A stretch of DNA of 64,000 nt, from contig NW_024470382.1 in NCBI RefSeq assembly GCF_900496995.4, positions 372,001 to 436,000 of the forward strand, read 5' to 3'. Each line of letters begins with the position of its first letter. Position 1 is the stretch's first letter. Position numbers and translations under genes: made by a program. Source of the DNA: Aquila chrysaetos chrysaetos. Taxonomy: Eukaryota; Chordata; Aves; Accipitriformes; Accipitridae. The notes below the pieces were generated by a model. That model was not told the DNA's origin. It worked only from the letters and a program-made list of their open reading frames with translations, and did not search any database. Positions 37,426-51,600 of this stretch are shown here, piece by piece.

Positions 37426-40400
37426 ACAGTACACAAAGGGGAAAAAAACCAAAACAAAACCACGTTCCGTTTTCAGCATTGCTATCCCAGCAGCTGCATT
37501 TTGAAATGTAACCCTCACTGCATTTATTGTGTGCAAGTGAAAAGGGAGGGTTTGTGTGTTCATGCTCTCAGTGGTGGGAGGGTGCAAGAGCTTTGCAGGC
37601 ATCACTGCTTGGACAGTCTTGGACTGCAAGCCCTGCTGACATCTCCCACAGACCCATTTTTAAGGGTTCTGTGAAGCAGAGACACAGAAGGAAGTCTGGG
37701 GTTGGGGGATACCCATCTTGACCAAGTATTTGACCAAGAGATCACTGTATAACTTACCTTTAACTCTTACTTTAACTCCAAAGTAAGAGCTAAAGATAAG
37801 TTATACAATATTTCCCACTGGATCTGAGAAGTGTTCAATCCAATCCATACCATAAGTGGCACAGGAGACAGGGTCAACTTGCAAACCAGGCCACTTCTGA
37901 TGGCCTCCAACCTCCCAGCATCTAGACTTCTTGTGTTAAGCATGTTCCATTTAGCATCTACTTTTAGATGCATAATTCATGTTTTTGCTTAATTTCTCTT
38001 TGATCTAGGTGACAGCATCAGCCTCCACAACCCTCGCTGGGGCAGCAGCTTCCAGAAGCTCCCAGCCCTTTGTGCACTCTCTGGACCTGCTCTATGTGCA
38101 GTACACCCTTCCTGAGATGTGGTGACCAGCACTACACACACTGCAAAAGGCGTGGAAGAATAAGGATTGTATATTGCAGCAAAATTATACCCCCTGTCTT
38201 GTTCTCAGTGCTCTTCTTAGGATATGCAACGTTTTGTTGGGGTTTTTTTGGCTGCTGCAGCACACAGAGATGATGATTTCAGAGTACTCGTTTGCAGCTG
38301 CCTACTGGAAAATGAAAACACTCAAAGCCAGACATGGTGCACCATGAATTTCCTTGCATTGCATTGCATGGATGTGTAGCTAGATGGCAGAAAATCACCT
38401 TATTATTCGAGGGCAAGCAGTTGGAAACACTATCCTGTGACTGCCTTGCAGTCTCCAAACTTGCTTGCACCTTCCACGGAGAGCAAAGAGATCACGTATG
38501 TGCCAAGAGCTGAGTGTTGCGAACTGTTCTCTGCAAGGCGGCGATGAAAGATGAGAGAAGCCATCAGGATCTTCTTGTGCGGCTCGTTTTAATCTGCTGA
38601 CTGCTCCCAGTGACTGTAATGGCAGCCCAGCACAGATATCTGCGCTTCAGCACTCTGGGTCTTTGCAAATGACTGAGGTCTACACATGCCAGCATCTCCA
38701 TGGTTCAGCCCACCATGGCTGATGCAATGCAGGCTCATCTTGTGCTACCCCTCAGCCTTCACATCTCAGCATCTTCCGCTGATCTGAAGCATCCAAAATC
38801 TCTCATCCTCCCCTTCAACGATAAATTAATTTGTTGCAAACTCTGTCTAGATAAAGGTAAAGAAGAGATCCCACGGAATAACTTGAGCTGGTGAAAATCC
38901 ATCAGCCCCAACAGGGATGGAGGAAGCCCACAGCTTGAAAATTTTTATCCAAAACACCTGATCCCCCTCTTGTAGGACTCCCCAGCACCATCCCTGGACA
39001 TTCAGGCTGCCAGATGCCCTGGAAGCCCTTCGGATCCACCCCAGAGCCCCTGAGGATCCTTGCAGTTCTGGATCTGGCACAGGCAGCCAAGCAGTCCTAG
39101 CTGCTCTTGCAGACCCTCCAGGGGCAGAGTCCAGCCCCACCAGGGCTGACAGCGGGGAGGAGGTGGTACTGGAGAGGGACCTAAGCTGTGCTCAGTGTCG
39201 TGGTCATGACTGGGGAGGAGGATATGAAGCAAATCATTGCCTGCCCAGACACTGACACCCCTCACCGTACCTTCATCTTCCCATCCTTTGGTGTCCTCCA
39301 TACTGAACCTCCCACAAGGGCCTCCCAAAGGAGCTCCCTCCTGGGGGATCATCACTGCAATGATACTCAAGACACACAAAAATGAAGAGCCCATGAAGAA
39401 GTACCTCTGTGAGCAAGGGCCATTGCCTTATTTATCACCACATGAAGGCAGCGTGACTGATGGGTCAGAAGTGTCAGTGTCCTGGGGCTGCAGGGCATGG
39501 ACTGGAGTTACCCCCAGGGCCCATTTGCAGAGGACGCTAAAAGGGACTGCAGGGACAGACTGGAAAATGCATGTAGGACCAGCACACCCCAACCTTGGAT
39601 GTTTCAGAGACTTGTGCATGGGTGTCAGTTCCTTTTTGCAAGGTGCCCTATGTCCCTCATTGCTGTTAGACACATGCGCTTAGCTACCCAGATCCCTTTT
39701 ATACCCTTAAAAAGAGCTTTACCCCACTCCTAATGCTTTCTTGCCACCTCCATGGGCTTTAAACACAACCTGAAGAATGGACAGGTTTTACAGTCAAAAT
39801 TAGTGCCCAAGGAGATGTTGGGTGGTGGGTGCACTGCCTGTCCCACCACATTGGTAGCTGGATATCCCGTCTCACCTCCCAGCCCTCCACAAAGAGCCAA
39901 CCAAGCATCCCTGATCGAATACCCAGGTTGCATCAAACTGAAGCAACCCAGGGATGTGTCCAGAACAGCTCATCTGCAGAGAAGATGAAGGAGCAGGAGG
40001 CTCTGCAGTAGCCTGAGACGACCACCCAGCCATGCAAGGGAAGACCCTGGAGCTGAACTCCTCTAAACGATGCCAGGAAAAGGCTGAAAAGGGAACTGTA
40101 CTTCTGTGGTAGAGCATAACCCTGGGCCACAGCTTTAGGAACGAGAAGAAAGAAAAGCTAACTCTGCAAAACCTGCTGTGTGTATCTCCGTTACCCTCAT
40201 TAGGGTCATTAGGGGAATGACCGTTACCCTGTTCTTTAGCAGAGAGCAGGACCAAGGCAGTCAGGGGTCAGCACAGGATGTCCTTGTGGCCTAAGGCAGA
40301 ACTATTAATCCTGATGTATGTTTTCATCTCAAAGTGCCTGAAGTAAGGTATATTTCAGCTGACTAAGGGATGTTCCTGTAGCATGAAAGGGATCATGTGT

Positions 40401-42219
40401 TGCATACCCCAGGTCGTGGTGCCAGGACCTGGGTGCCTCATGGGACAAGACCTGCTGAGATAGCTTTGGGGGACTGGATAAGGGGTGAAGGATCCAGCCC
40501 TGCTGTAGCCCCTACCACCCTCCAGAAGCAGCCCTTGGAGTGTATCTAGGGGTATCTTGGGGCCCTCAAACCCGGGGAGAAATATAAAGATGATGTTACA
40601 GCAGAAGCCTTGAGAAGTGGAAACACACAAGTCAGTGTAGGGGACAGGCATGGGATGATAAGAGATGGGGCACACTGGAAAGCCCAAGGCTATTAGCAGC
40701 TCACCGATCGTCAGCTTGCAGGCCTGTATCTGGACAAAAACAGTTTTAGGAGTAACAAAGAAAAAGTACCCAACACAGAGAAAAAGCCTCATATATAGTT
40801 GGTTTGGGTGCAATATTGATCTGCGGGCAGATAAGGGAAGAACAAAGTGTGAAGGTATGTCAGAAAACATGTGAATCTGAAAACAGAAGGTGAGGAGGAT
40901 GAAGAAATCCCATCAACATCACACTCTTCCCAGGAAAAAGCTTGGATCCCTGATAACCCACTGCCAAGCCCCCTTGCATGAGGAAGACTGGTGCCATTGA
41001 CCTTCAGACTGAGGGAACAGCAGAAAAGTAAGCATAGGACCTGGAAAAGTGGCAGAAACTAAGGAGTGTGTGCCCCAGGCAACTCCTTTTTAGTGCAATA
41101 GAGCCCAGGACCAAGCCACATCCATGCAGGTATTAAATGAAAATTCCCAACATCACCATCAACTGGACTATGAAATGTTCACGCAAGGCTTACTACAAGT
41201 TTAACACAAAGAGTTACTACTCAGAGAATACTTCCACAAGCCTTAAACACTCCTCCATACATACCACAGCCACAGACTTGGCCATAGTCTTGTCTGGTCC
41301 TCCTTTGCAATTGTCCTGCATACTGTAGGATCAGCTTTTACTCATTAGTTCTCCAAGCGTTTGGTCCATTTGGGCTCTCTGTGCACTCCTCATTTCCCTT
41401 GGCAGATGCTTTCCACACATTGTGCAAGCCATCTTCTGTTGTCCAGCTTGGTCAATCCTCTCAGGGCACTCCAAACCTTCATCTTCTAAGACCCTGGGAC
41501 CCAGCGTGCATCCCCTGTTTCCTCTCTTCCCCCTGCCTTGCAGATGTTCATGCTTTTCCCTCACCACAGCCACCGTATTTATCACATCGCTCAGTCTGTT
41601 TCCCTCTGGTTGACTACCTTTCTATTTTCCTGGTCCTTCATGAGCAGGACCATCCTCTCAACACAAGGGGCTGCTCAGCTGCTCATAGTCCCATACCACT
41701 TGGATTGGCATGAGCTGCGGTGGTACCCAGTGCTTATTTCTATGACCAGAGCTTCTTAAACCTCCTGCCAGCATTCCTCTGCATGGCTGACTTGCACCTC
41801 CATGCCCTCCAAGCCCTTCACAAGAAGCCTCTGACCTCTGAGAAGACCCAGGAGTCTGATGTCCAAGGATACAAGGCACAGGAGCGTGTTTGGGAATACA
41901 GCAGATGGAAGAGATCAGCGAAATCTACTAGCCACCATACAGATGCATCTACTGAGCTGTAGGTCCTTTGTCACATTTGCCAGTCCCATATCAATGTCCT
42001 AAAACTAGGGCATCTCAGATGGCTCTATAAATATCTGCGTGAGGCCTAAACTGAGCTTTCAGGTGCAGTTTGCAAAACTGTTCAACTTAACCACTGTAGG
42101 GAAACAAGTGCCTGGCATATACTTTGGGGTAAACTTTGCAGCCTCCGCTGACTGGCTATAAAAAAAAGAAGAAAAAAACCCTCCAAGATTAAAATACTGC
42201 TCGAGTCTTACAGAAAGTT
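37426..42219. other. Intergenic region between genes B and C, right part
   Basis: About 4.8 kb without a gene or repeat I can name. The longest frame (40355-40870, -) has no splice context or recognisable domain. It probably contains the distal 3' flank of gene C. Confidence 0.45.
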
Positions 42220-42225
42220 TTTATT
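42220..42225 (-). terminator. Polyadenylation signal of gene C
   Basis: Minus-strand AATAAA (plus strand TTTATT) 278 bp after the gene C stop codon at 42503, followed by an A/T-rich stretch. Confidence 0.5.
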
Positions 42226-42502
42226 TTCAAAAATGCACCAAAAAAAAATTTGAAAGAGAAATTTGAAAAAAAAAATTTTTTTTAAATTTCTACGCATCAA
42301 ATGTCTTCTGCGTGCAGACCATTGGTGCCGCACAGTATGTGTCATGCCTTGTATCGCTCAGGTTAACTGACCAAGGTGGGCATGGAGATGGGTGGTGGAT
42401 GTAGTGACCTAGCTCTGTAGAGACGAGGTGGTCCTGGGCCCTTGGTGAAAGAGCTGTGTGCTGGGACGGAGCTGCATCACTGGAGTTTTAGGTCTGGGCT
42501 GG

Positions 42503-42630
42503 TCACAGGCTGTGCTGAGCTCTCTTGTTGTCAGCATCCCCAGCAGGAGCCACCTTGGCTGCTGCTTGCTCTTCTCGCAGCATCAAGAGGTACGTGTCAG
42601 AGACAACCAGCTCCTCCATGTGCACAGAAC
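42503..42630 (-). CDS. Gene C cytoplasmic-tail exon (terminal)
   Basis: Acceptor TGCTCTGCAG at 42631 and phase 1 fit the transmembrane exon exactly. Encodes [20 protein letters not shown]... and ends NKRAQHSL then TGA. One tyrosine sits in YLLM, preceded by acidic residues, a layout suited to phosphorylation and PI3K p85 binding or AP-2 sorting (inference). Confidence 0.75.
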
Positions 42631-45600
42631 CTGCAGAGCACGGTGATTCAGTCGATGGTATGCTCCACACAGCCTGAATTTTCCCCTTTTTAACAAGACT
42701 GAGGATGCTTGCTCCATTGGAGACAGCACAAATCACTTTGGCTTGGCCAACAACAGTGGCAGCACAGGGCATACAACCACCGTCCCTGCCAGCACTCAGA
42801 CACGAAGCTTGCTTTGCAGAAACCACCCTTGATCCAGCATTTGGTCCACACAGTACTTTTCATCAACATGATGGACATTCAACAAGACAACATGGAGATC
42901 TTCGACACAGGCAATCCCAACCACTCAACCCCACTTTCCCAGAGTCTCTACCACAGCCCTGAAACTTCAGGAACAGACAAAATTCCTGGTCTTTTCTCAT
43001 CCCTTGGGCTAAAGGTGGAACATCCCTTGCCAACAGGGAGCTAGGAACCCACAGAGCCATTCTCTGCTCAGAGCTCCTGTCTGATGTACAGGCAGCATAG
43101 GCAGCAGAAGGAAGCGCAGGCAGTGTTAGAGGAGGCTTCAAGGGCTGTCCCACCTCCCAGCACGTCTGTAACCCAGCAGGGAAGATGGTGTCAAAGTGAA
43201 AGGGGAAGAGTGGAAAGAAAGAAAGGGGAAAAGGATGGGGAGAGAAGAGGTCAAACCAGAAAAGGAAGTTCCTTCCAACACAAGCCACGGGAAAAAAAAA
43301 AAAAACTTCTGTCACAACTCTGCTGACATCAATGTTTTGAATAAAACTCGTTTCTAACACGCACTACTTCTACAAGCTCCGTTGCCCTCTTCACCCACAG
43401 CAGAGCTCACCTTGGGGGAAATTAAAAGACCTGTTTTGCATTCGCCTCCTCCTCTGGTACAGAAGAGTCCCGCAGACCAGCATCAAGACTGAAAGGATGA
43501 TCGAGACCAGCAACGGGAACAGCGGCAGAGGCTGCGGAGGTCTGACGGTAACATAGCCTGTGGAGAGAAAGCAAACATCTCTTCATCCAGAGCTAATTCA
43601 GGAGATAAATGGACATAATGAGGACATGAGGAAATGGGCACAGTGTGCACCGTGGCAAATTCCCATTAGGCAGCAGAAAATACTCTTTTCTCCCATGAGG
43701 CTGGTTAAATATTGTAACAGAGATGAGGAGGGCATTTGGATCTCGATCCTTGGGGACTTTCACATCTTCACTGGTCAAGGCCATGAACAACATGGTCTAG
43801 TTGGTCTAACAGAGAGTGGAAAATTAGACGAGAGCTCTCCAGAGATCCTTGCAGTCTACATCGTTTTGTGATCGTATGATTCAGGAAAGGATATACAAAG
43901 AAAGCTTCTGCTAAGACCCTGTCACCATCAGGCATGGTCCCCCCGGTGCTGTAGCACCTTTGCACTGGTCATGGCCATTCAACGCTCACATTCATGCATC
44001 ATCTGGTGTATCATGACTGTCTATGCTTCCAGGGTGGACCGCTGGGGAAGCCAAGGCCATTCAAGGTGCCACCACTCTTGACTGCTGCAACCAGGGCAAT
44101 CTGCAGAGCGGCTTATTCCTGGTGGGCCCTACCAGGGCTGGACGACTGCAGAATGGTCCCTTCTGCAAACCACATCCTGTGGTTACCCATTTCTCTCCTC
44201 AAAGAAGCCTGGGTGACCAGTTAAGACAGAGATGCCTGCGGGATTTACCACCCATGTGGTACTCTCCCCAGGGAGACTGCATTTGAGTCCAGGTGGCTCC
44301 TAAGCAAGTACATCCAGTCCTGGATAACTCACTGGACGCAGACATCCTTCTTAGAAGGACATGGAGATACCTCTATGTTCCCACTGGCCTTGAGGGGACC
44401 ACAGAAGCTTTGAGGTTTGTCCAAAGTTAGATGGGAAAAGAAGGGCAAGGCTGGATGCTGGGACAAGTCTTTCCAACACTAACCATGGCCCCCATCTTCC
44501 CAGCTCAGCCATGAGGATATTCCCCATGCCGTAGCTTTTCCTCCTGAAAGGTTTTTATCGTAATATTTCCTATGGTCAGGATCATTCCCCTCCAACTTGT
44601 GCCGAGCACATACTTGGGAACGTCCATCCTGAGATGACATTGTTGGCTGTGGTGCTCAAGATGATTCCAGTGGGGTCTACAAACATAGGACCCAGCCTGG
44701 GCTGAATGAAAGCCCATCTTCACTCTCCAGTGTGCACATCCTTGTCTCTGCCTCCTGAGCCACTCACAGGCGTGCACCCTCCGAGCTAAAGCAAGGAGGT
44801 CACACCAGCATAGAATGGTTTGGGTTGGAAGGGACCTTTAAAGGTCATAGAATCATTTAGGTTGGAAAAGACCTTTAAGATCATAGAATCCAACCATTAC
44901 TCAACACTGCCAAGGCCACCACTAAACCATGTCCCTAAGCACCACATCTTTTAAATACCTCCAAGGATGGTGACTCAACCACTTCCCTGGGCAGCCTGTT
45001 CCAATGCTTGACAACCCTTTAGGTGAAGAAATTTTTCCTGATATCCAATCTAAATCTCCCCTGGTGCAACTTGAAGCCATTTCCTCTTGCCCTATCACTT
45101 GTTACTTGGGAGAAGAGACCAACACCCACCTCATTACAGCCTCCTTTCAGGTAGTTGTAGAGAGCGATAAGGTCTCCCCTCAGCCTCCTTTTCTCCAGGC
45201 TAAACAACCCCAGTTGCCTCAGCCACTCCTCATAAGACTTGTTCTCTAGACCCTAGGTCATCTAGTCCAACCCCTTGCAATAAGCAGGGACATCTTCAAC
45301 TAGATCAAGTTGCTCAGAACCCCATCCAACCTGACCTTGATTTTTTCCAGGGTTGGGGCATGCCCAGACCCTTTTCCAAACCAATAGTGGCCACGTTACC
45401 TGAGCACACCACACTGGCGTCTTCCCCATGGTCACAGTTGTGTGTCCCCCATGGCCTGGCCAGGCACTCCGAGAGGGTGTCCTCCTTCCCTGTGCAGTTC
45501 ACGTCGTCCAGCCAGATGGCATTGTGCCCCTTCCCAAACTGAGCTGCACCAGGGGCTGAGACCACCGTCCCGCAGCCCAGCTGCCGGCACACGACCGCGG

Positions 45601-48600
45601 CATCCTCTTCATCCCAGCTGTCATCGCACACGGTCCCCCACTGGTGCTGGTGGAGCACTTCAACTCTCCCAGCACAGAGGCTTGAGCCGTTCACCAGCCG
45701 CAATGCCGGGGGGTCTGAAACGGGACAAGGCAGACACCCTTTTTGGAGGTCTCCTTCCACATCTGCACTGCTCGTAGTGGCTAATGCACATTGCCCAACA
45801 GCAGAGGGACGTTGGATATTTAAAGCTAGGCTTCAATTAACATCAACTAAAATAAGAAAACTGCTGAAATAGAGAAAATTCAGACATGTTTGCTGGAAAA
45901 GGACAAAAGCAGTGGAATTTGTAAAACTCTTCCCTTCCTGACCACTGGCATCTTTGTATGATGGGTCCCTTCTTCCTACCCTGCTCTCAGTCCAGCAGCT
46001 TTTGGTGGTTTTCTGGATTGCAACAAATTCTACATCTCACCCTCTAGGTCCCTAAGTAAAGCCTCTTTCTTCCCGTCCCCTTGAAGACTTGATTGTGCGT
46101 CTCTCATTGCTTTGCTCAGATTCTTGTGCTTAGCATTTCTCAGGTTGCTTGGGTCCTCCACACCCCCAGGGTTTCATCAGCAAGACCAGTCACTGAACAA
46201 GGCGGTCAGACCTCTGCAGAAGAGTGACCTGAGCTCTTCCATGGGGTTCAGTGCTACCCAGGCTCAGAGGAGACCATGCCACCAGTAAAGTCACCCTCCA
46301 CCTTTCCAGCCACAGAGCCCAACACTCCCCTGAATAATGTCATTCGAATAATAATAAAAAAAAAATTACCTGAGCACACAACACCAGCATCTTCCCCATG
46401 GTGACAATTAATGGGTTCCTCCATCCTGGACCTGCATTCAGAGAGGGTAACTTCTGCCCCCGTGCACTCAACTTCACCCAGCCAGATATGGTTGGACCCT
46501 GGCCCAAAATGAGCCGAGCCTGGAGCTGATAGAGCCACCCCGCAGCCCATCTGCTGGCACACCACCTCGGCATCGTTTAGGTCCCAGCCGTCGTCACACA
46601 CCGTCCCCCACTGCTGGTTATGAAGCACCTCGACCCTCCCGGAGCAGCGGCTGGAGCCATTCACCAGCCGGAGCTGAGCTAGTCCTGGAATTATGAAAGA
46701 CACGTGGAGGTCAAACACATATATGTTTCTTGCCCATGCATTGAAATATGGGTCCTCAAATGGTGGCCACCTGCAAGGTAATGTGGAGACTGTCACTGGC
46801 ATAAACATAGGCATCTGATCCCATTTTATGTGCCCTCAGGCACCCAAGAAACCCATGAGGAGGGGACAGCCATGACACAGGGCTGAATGGGAGACCCACC
46901 TCCAACTGGAGTGGTGGCAGGAGGCCAGCGCATCACAAGTGGCACAAGATACTGGTGTCCTGGCAGTCCAACCAGACAAGATGGACCCAAGGTAGAGGGG
47001 AGGTTCAAGGGACTTTACAGTACGGTGACAACACGTGCCACATTAGCAGCATGCACATATGAAGAAGGAAAGGATGCTCATAGCAGAGTCAAGGGACCAG
47101 TTAAGCCATTATAGGGGAGAGCAAGGTGGTGGTTGGGGACGGACACTTGTTCTTCTGGCAGCAAGTTCTCAGGGTGGCCAAGGGGAGCTGCTGCTCTCAG
47201 ACAACCTGAAATTAGTTCCTATACAGAGGCAAGAAGCTTAATGTGAGCAGAGTAGAGGTGTTTAACCACTGAGTTATCCATGTGCCCATTTTGCTCCTTC
47301 CAGAGCTGCACCACAATGGGGTATGGGCTGGCTTACCCAGGCACACCACGCTGGCATCTTCTCGGTGGTTGCAGTTACTCTCTCCCCACGGTCTGGCCCT
47401 GCACTCAGAGAGGGCAGCCTCGGTGCCGGTGCAGTTCACATCGTCCAGCCAGATGGGCTCGTGCCCCATCCCAAACTGAGCTCTGGGTGGAGCGGCTACA
47501 GCCATCCCACAGCCCAGCTGCCGGCACACTACTTCTGCATCATCCAGGTCCCAGTTGTCATCACACACGCTTCCCCATCGCTGGTTGTGCAGCACCTCAA
47601 TTCTCCCAGAGCAGCGATTTGAGCCGTTCACCAGCCGGACCTCGGTAGGGTCTGAAATGGGAAGATAAGAGCGGTGTCACCTTGTGGTGGTAGACCTAGT
47701 GATGGAGAAAGCAAGTGTTGGATGTGAGCTGGAGGATGAACCCCCACATGTTCAGCATTTGTCTTGACTCAGAGATTTGAGGATTCCCATGTGGAAAGAA
47801 TATCATCAGAGATAAGCAAGGAAAACCAGTCCTGGAGCTCCTGCAGTGTTGGTACCCACCCAGGAGCTCATCAGCAGAGGAACAGCAACTACCTGAGCAC
47901 ACCGCACCAGCGTCTTCTCTGTGGTGGCACTTGTGAACTCCTTTCGGCTTGGCCCTGCATTCGGAAAGGGCGGACTCGGTCCCTGTGCAGTTCACTTGGT
48001 CCAGCCAGATGGGATCACGTCCCCGGCCAAAGTGAGCGAAGCCTGGGGCTGCCACTGCCGCCCCACAGCCCAGCTGCCAGCACACCACCTCGGCATCCTG
48101 CAGGTCCCAGCCATCGTCACACACTGTGCCCCACTGCTGCTGATGAAGCACCTCGACCCTCCCAGCGCAGCGGTGTGGGCCATCTACCAACTGAAGTGCC
48201 ATCGGGTCTGGAATGAAGAATGACAACAAACAACCCTTCAGGAAGGGCTGGTGGAAGTGGTCCTGGGCATGGGATCTCACACAGGACTGTGGGCCCCCCC
48301 CTACTCTCGGCTCCCTGACATGACACCTTCATGAAACAGGGATTCCCGTGGGACCCTGCATGGTCATTCACACCATGGAGATGCTCAGTGTTTGTCCACT
48401 TGGGCTGAAAATGAGCCAGGGAACATGGGAAAAGCAGCAGTGATGGGATCCCCCTTGCATCCCTTGCCCTTATTACCATTATTATCATGATTATCACTAG
48501 TATCAAGGGAATTATCATTCCCTTGCCCTCTGGAGGAAAGGGAGGTATGGCTCGGTGGTGGCACAGCTCTTCCTACAGACATGTGGCAGGAATGTGGTTG

Positions 48601-51600
48601 GGGGGCTCACCTGAGCACACCACACTGGCATCTTCCCCGTGGTGGCAGCTGTGGGTGCCCCACACCTGGGTTCTGCACTTGGTAAGGGCAGCCTCCGTCC
48701 CCTGGCAGCTGACCGTCTCCAACCAGATGGGGTCATAGCCCCTGCCAAACCTAGCCCAGCCTGGAGCAGAGATTGGAGCGCCGCAGCCCAGCTGCCGGCA
48801 CACCACTTTGGCATCCTCCATGTCCCAGTCGTTGTCACACACGGACCCCCACTGCTGGTCATGAAGCACCTCGAGGCGCCCAATGCAGCGATTCGGGCCG
48901 TTCACCAGCCGTAGCTCCGTGGGGTCTAAAAGGGGGAATGAGACAAATGAATAAACGGGGGCATGGTACACCTCAGCCCTCATACAAGGTAGGAGTGTGT
49001 AATCGTGCTTCCCCCATCCACATCAGCGTCTTCAGTTGGAAGCAACAGAAAGACCTGGTTGTATTTAGGAGAAGATAAAAACACTGTGGGATGCCTCGCA
49101 GAGTGCGTTTCCATTGGGCAATGCCAAGAAGACTCTTGGACATCCATGTCCAAACCATGAGCGTGCTTCGGAGGTCTCCTAGGGTGACTACATCTCCCTT
49201 GGAGAACACATCTAAACAGGAAACGCTTTAAAAACCTGTGTTTATTTACTCTAGTCAAATGAAGTCTGGAATGGCTTGGCTCTCTCAAGGATGAGAGTCT
49301 TTCCATGGTGCTTCTCTGTTTGCTCTGCTCTACTGCAGCTCCTTGCAAATATTCCCTGAACTCACCCAGTTTAGTCTTCTGGGAAGACAGGGCTGGCATC
49401 CCACTGCAAGCTGGAGGAATGGGGGGGATGTCTTTCCATCTTGGACTATCTCTAGAGATCCAGAAGCTTGAGACATAAAGATGGAGAAGCCTCCAGCCAC
49501 ACATGGCAAACATTGATGCCCAAATGCCTCCTCCGACCGCATGCACTTCAACATCCAGAGCAGGTGTGCAGGATGGATGTAGCAAGCCACTTGAGAACTG
49601 ACATTTTAAGGTGTCAGATAGAAGACTACCACAAACGGGCAGGAATGCATCCAGATAGTCTATTGATATGATGCCTACAGAAGCAGAGCTATCTCACCTC
49701 CTGAGTATTTTTGACTGTTGCTTGCAATGGCGTTATACCCGAAGGAAAACAATGTGCACGGAGGGAAGCAAACTGAAATTAGATGCAAGTGTACCTACAG
49801 AAAAACTTCTCCTTGAAGCCATGACCTGGACCAGGCTTACCTGAGCATATGACACCCGCATCTTCTCTGTGGTTGCAGTTATGGACTCCCCAGGGCCTGA
49901 AGCTGCATTCAGTGATGGCACCTTCCATCCCAGTGCAGTTCACCTCATCCAGCCAGATGGGACTGTGTCCTTGCCCAAACAGAGCCCTGCCAGGGGCTGA
50001 CATGGCCAGCCCGCAGCCCAGCTGCCGGCACACCACCTCAGCATCGTTCACGTCCCAGTTGTCATCGCACACTGTCCCCCACTGCTGGTTGTGGTGGACC
50101 TCAACTCGCCCTGAGCAGCGGCTGGAGCCATTCACCAGCCGGACCTGAGTCGGTTCTGAAAAGAGACAAGTGCCAAAAACATCTGGATGTCCCAGGAGGT
50201 GACAGGGCTGGAGCTGACTAGTCCTTCAATCATCCCAGAACCTCACAGCTGGAGGGTGAGGAGGTTGCCCACCCAAAATGAGAAGAGCAGGCTCCCCTCA
50301 GGTGCTCACCACCTCTCCAAACTCATCACCCTCCCTGGCAGGTGTCATCTGGATGGACATCCCCTCTGATGCTCCCTCTTCCCTTCCCCAGCACACACCC
50401 ACCCATCAGAGGATTCTTCCTGCTTCTGTTGGCAGGGCTGCAATAGGGACATCTACATCCAGGACCATTTCAAAGGTCTTCTGCTCTTTTCTCCACCCTT
50501 CCCTCAAAAAAAACCCAACAAAAAACCAAAACCAAAAAAAACTATGATAGCCTGGGTGCCAGCCCTGATGGAGCAGCAGTGAAGACATACCTATGCATTC
50601 AACGCCAGCATCCTCTCCATGGTTGCAGTTATGGCTTCCCCAGGACCTGGCCTGGCACAGAGAAAGGGCAGCCTCCGTCCCAGCACAGGTCACTTCGTCC
50701 AGCCAGATGGGCCCCGACCCTTGCCCGAAGGCAGCCCCAGACAGAGCTGACAGTTCTTGGCCACAGCCCACCTCCCTGCACACCACTTTGGCGTCCACCA
50801 GGCTCCAGTTGTCGTCACACACGGTACCCCATTCACCATTGTGGAAGACTTCAACTCTGCCGGAGCAGAAACTAGAGCCGTTCACCAGCCTGGTATGCGT
50901 CGAACCTGGAACGGGTGCCCCTGCAAACACCCCGGGGGAGCAAACAGTCAGAGACTTTGCTGGGCATGCCGTTGCCGGCAATGCTTAGGAGCAGGGTCTT
51001 CTGCCCAGCAAGCCCAGATGGCATCCGACAGGCTGTGCCCATGAAGGGGTTCATCCCCGTGAAGCCAAGAGGCAGTTGGGCTGAGAAACAGCCAGGGATC
51101 TGCAGCCTCAATGCCAGAAGATGTGGAGAGCTTTGGAAGGTGAGACCAGCATTTGGAAATTGCCTGGAGCAATGGTGTGAAGAGGCTAATTCTTCACAAA
51201 ATTAGGTAGGGAGGGAGTAATTCTGCCTACCTGTAGGGGCCAGATCCAGCTCAAAATTAAGGGCCCTACCTGCCAGTGGCCACAATTACGTGTCTGTCTG
51301 TGAGCTGGGTGCCTACACTCACTGTACAATCAGAGGACACCCAGTCAACAACAAGGGGCAACCAGCCAACAAGAAGGGACGACCAGTCAACGAGAATTGG
51401 CCACCAGTCAACAGCAAGGGGAAAACACTCAACAGCAAGGGGCAACCACTCAACAAGGACTGACTACCAGTCAAAAAGAAGGGGCAACCACTCAACAAGG
51501 AGTGGCTACCAGTCAAAAAGAAGGGGCAACCAATCAATAGCAAGAGGCACAACAGTTGTCCTGCCTGCTGTTTAACCCTTTGGTTGTCCACAGCAGTTGA

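Larger units (their letters stand above)
43558..45399. other. Gene C intron between last SRCR and TM exons
   Basis: Carries the nested CR1 pair listed separately. No further exon is seen; the phase of the two bounding exons needs none. Confidence 0.6.

Noticed and set aside
40355-40870. 171-codon minus-strand frame
   Set aside because: No recognisable domain or matching splice sites, and composition typical of chance in non-coding DNA.
51340-51549. CRISPR-like array
   Set aside because: The units are contiguous with no spacers and the genome is eukaryotic; it is a minisatellite.
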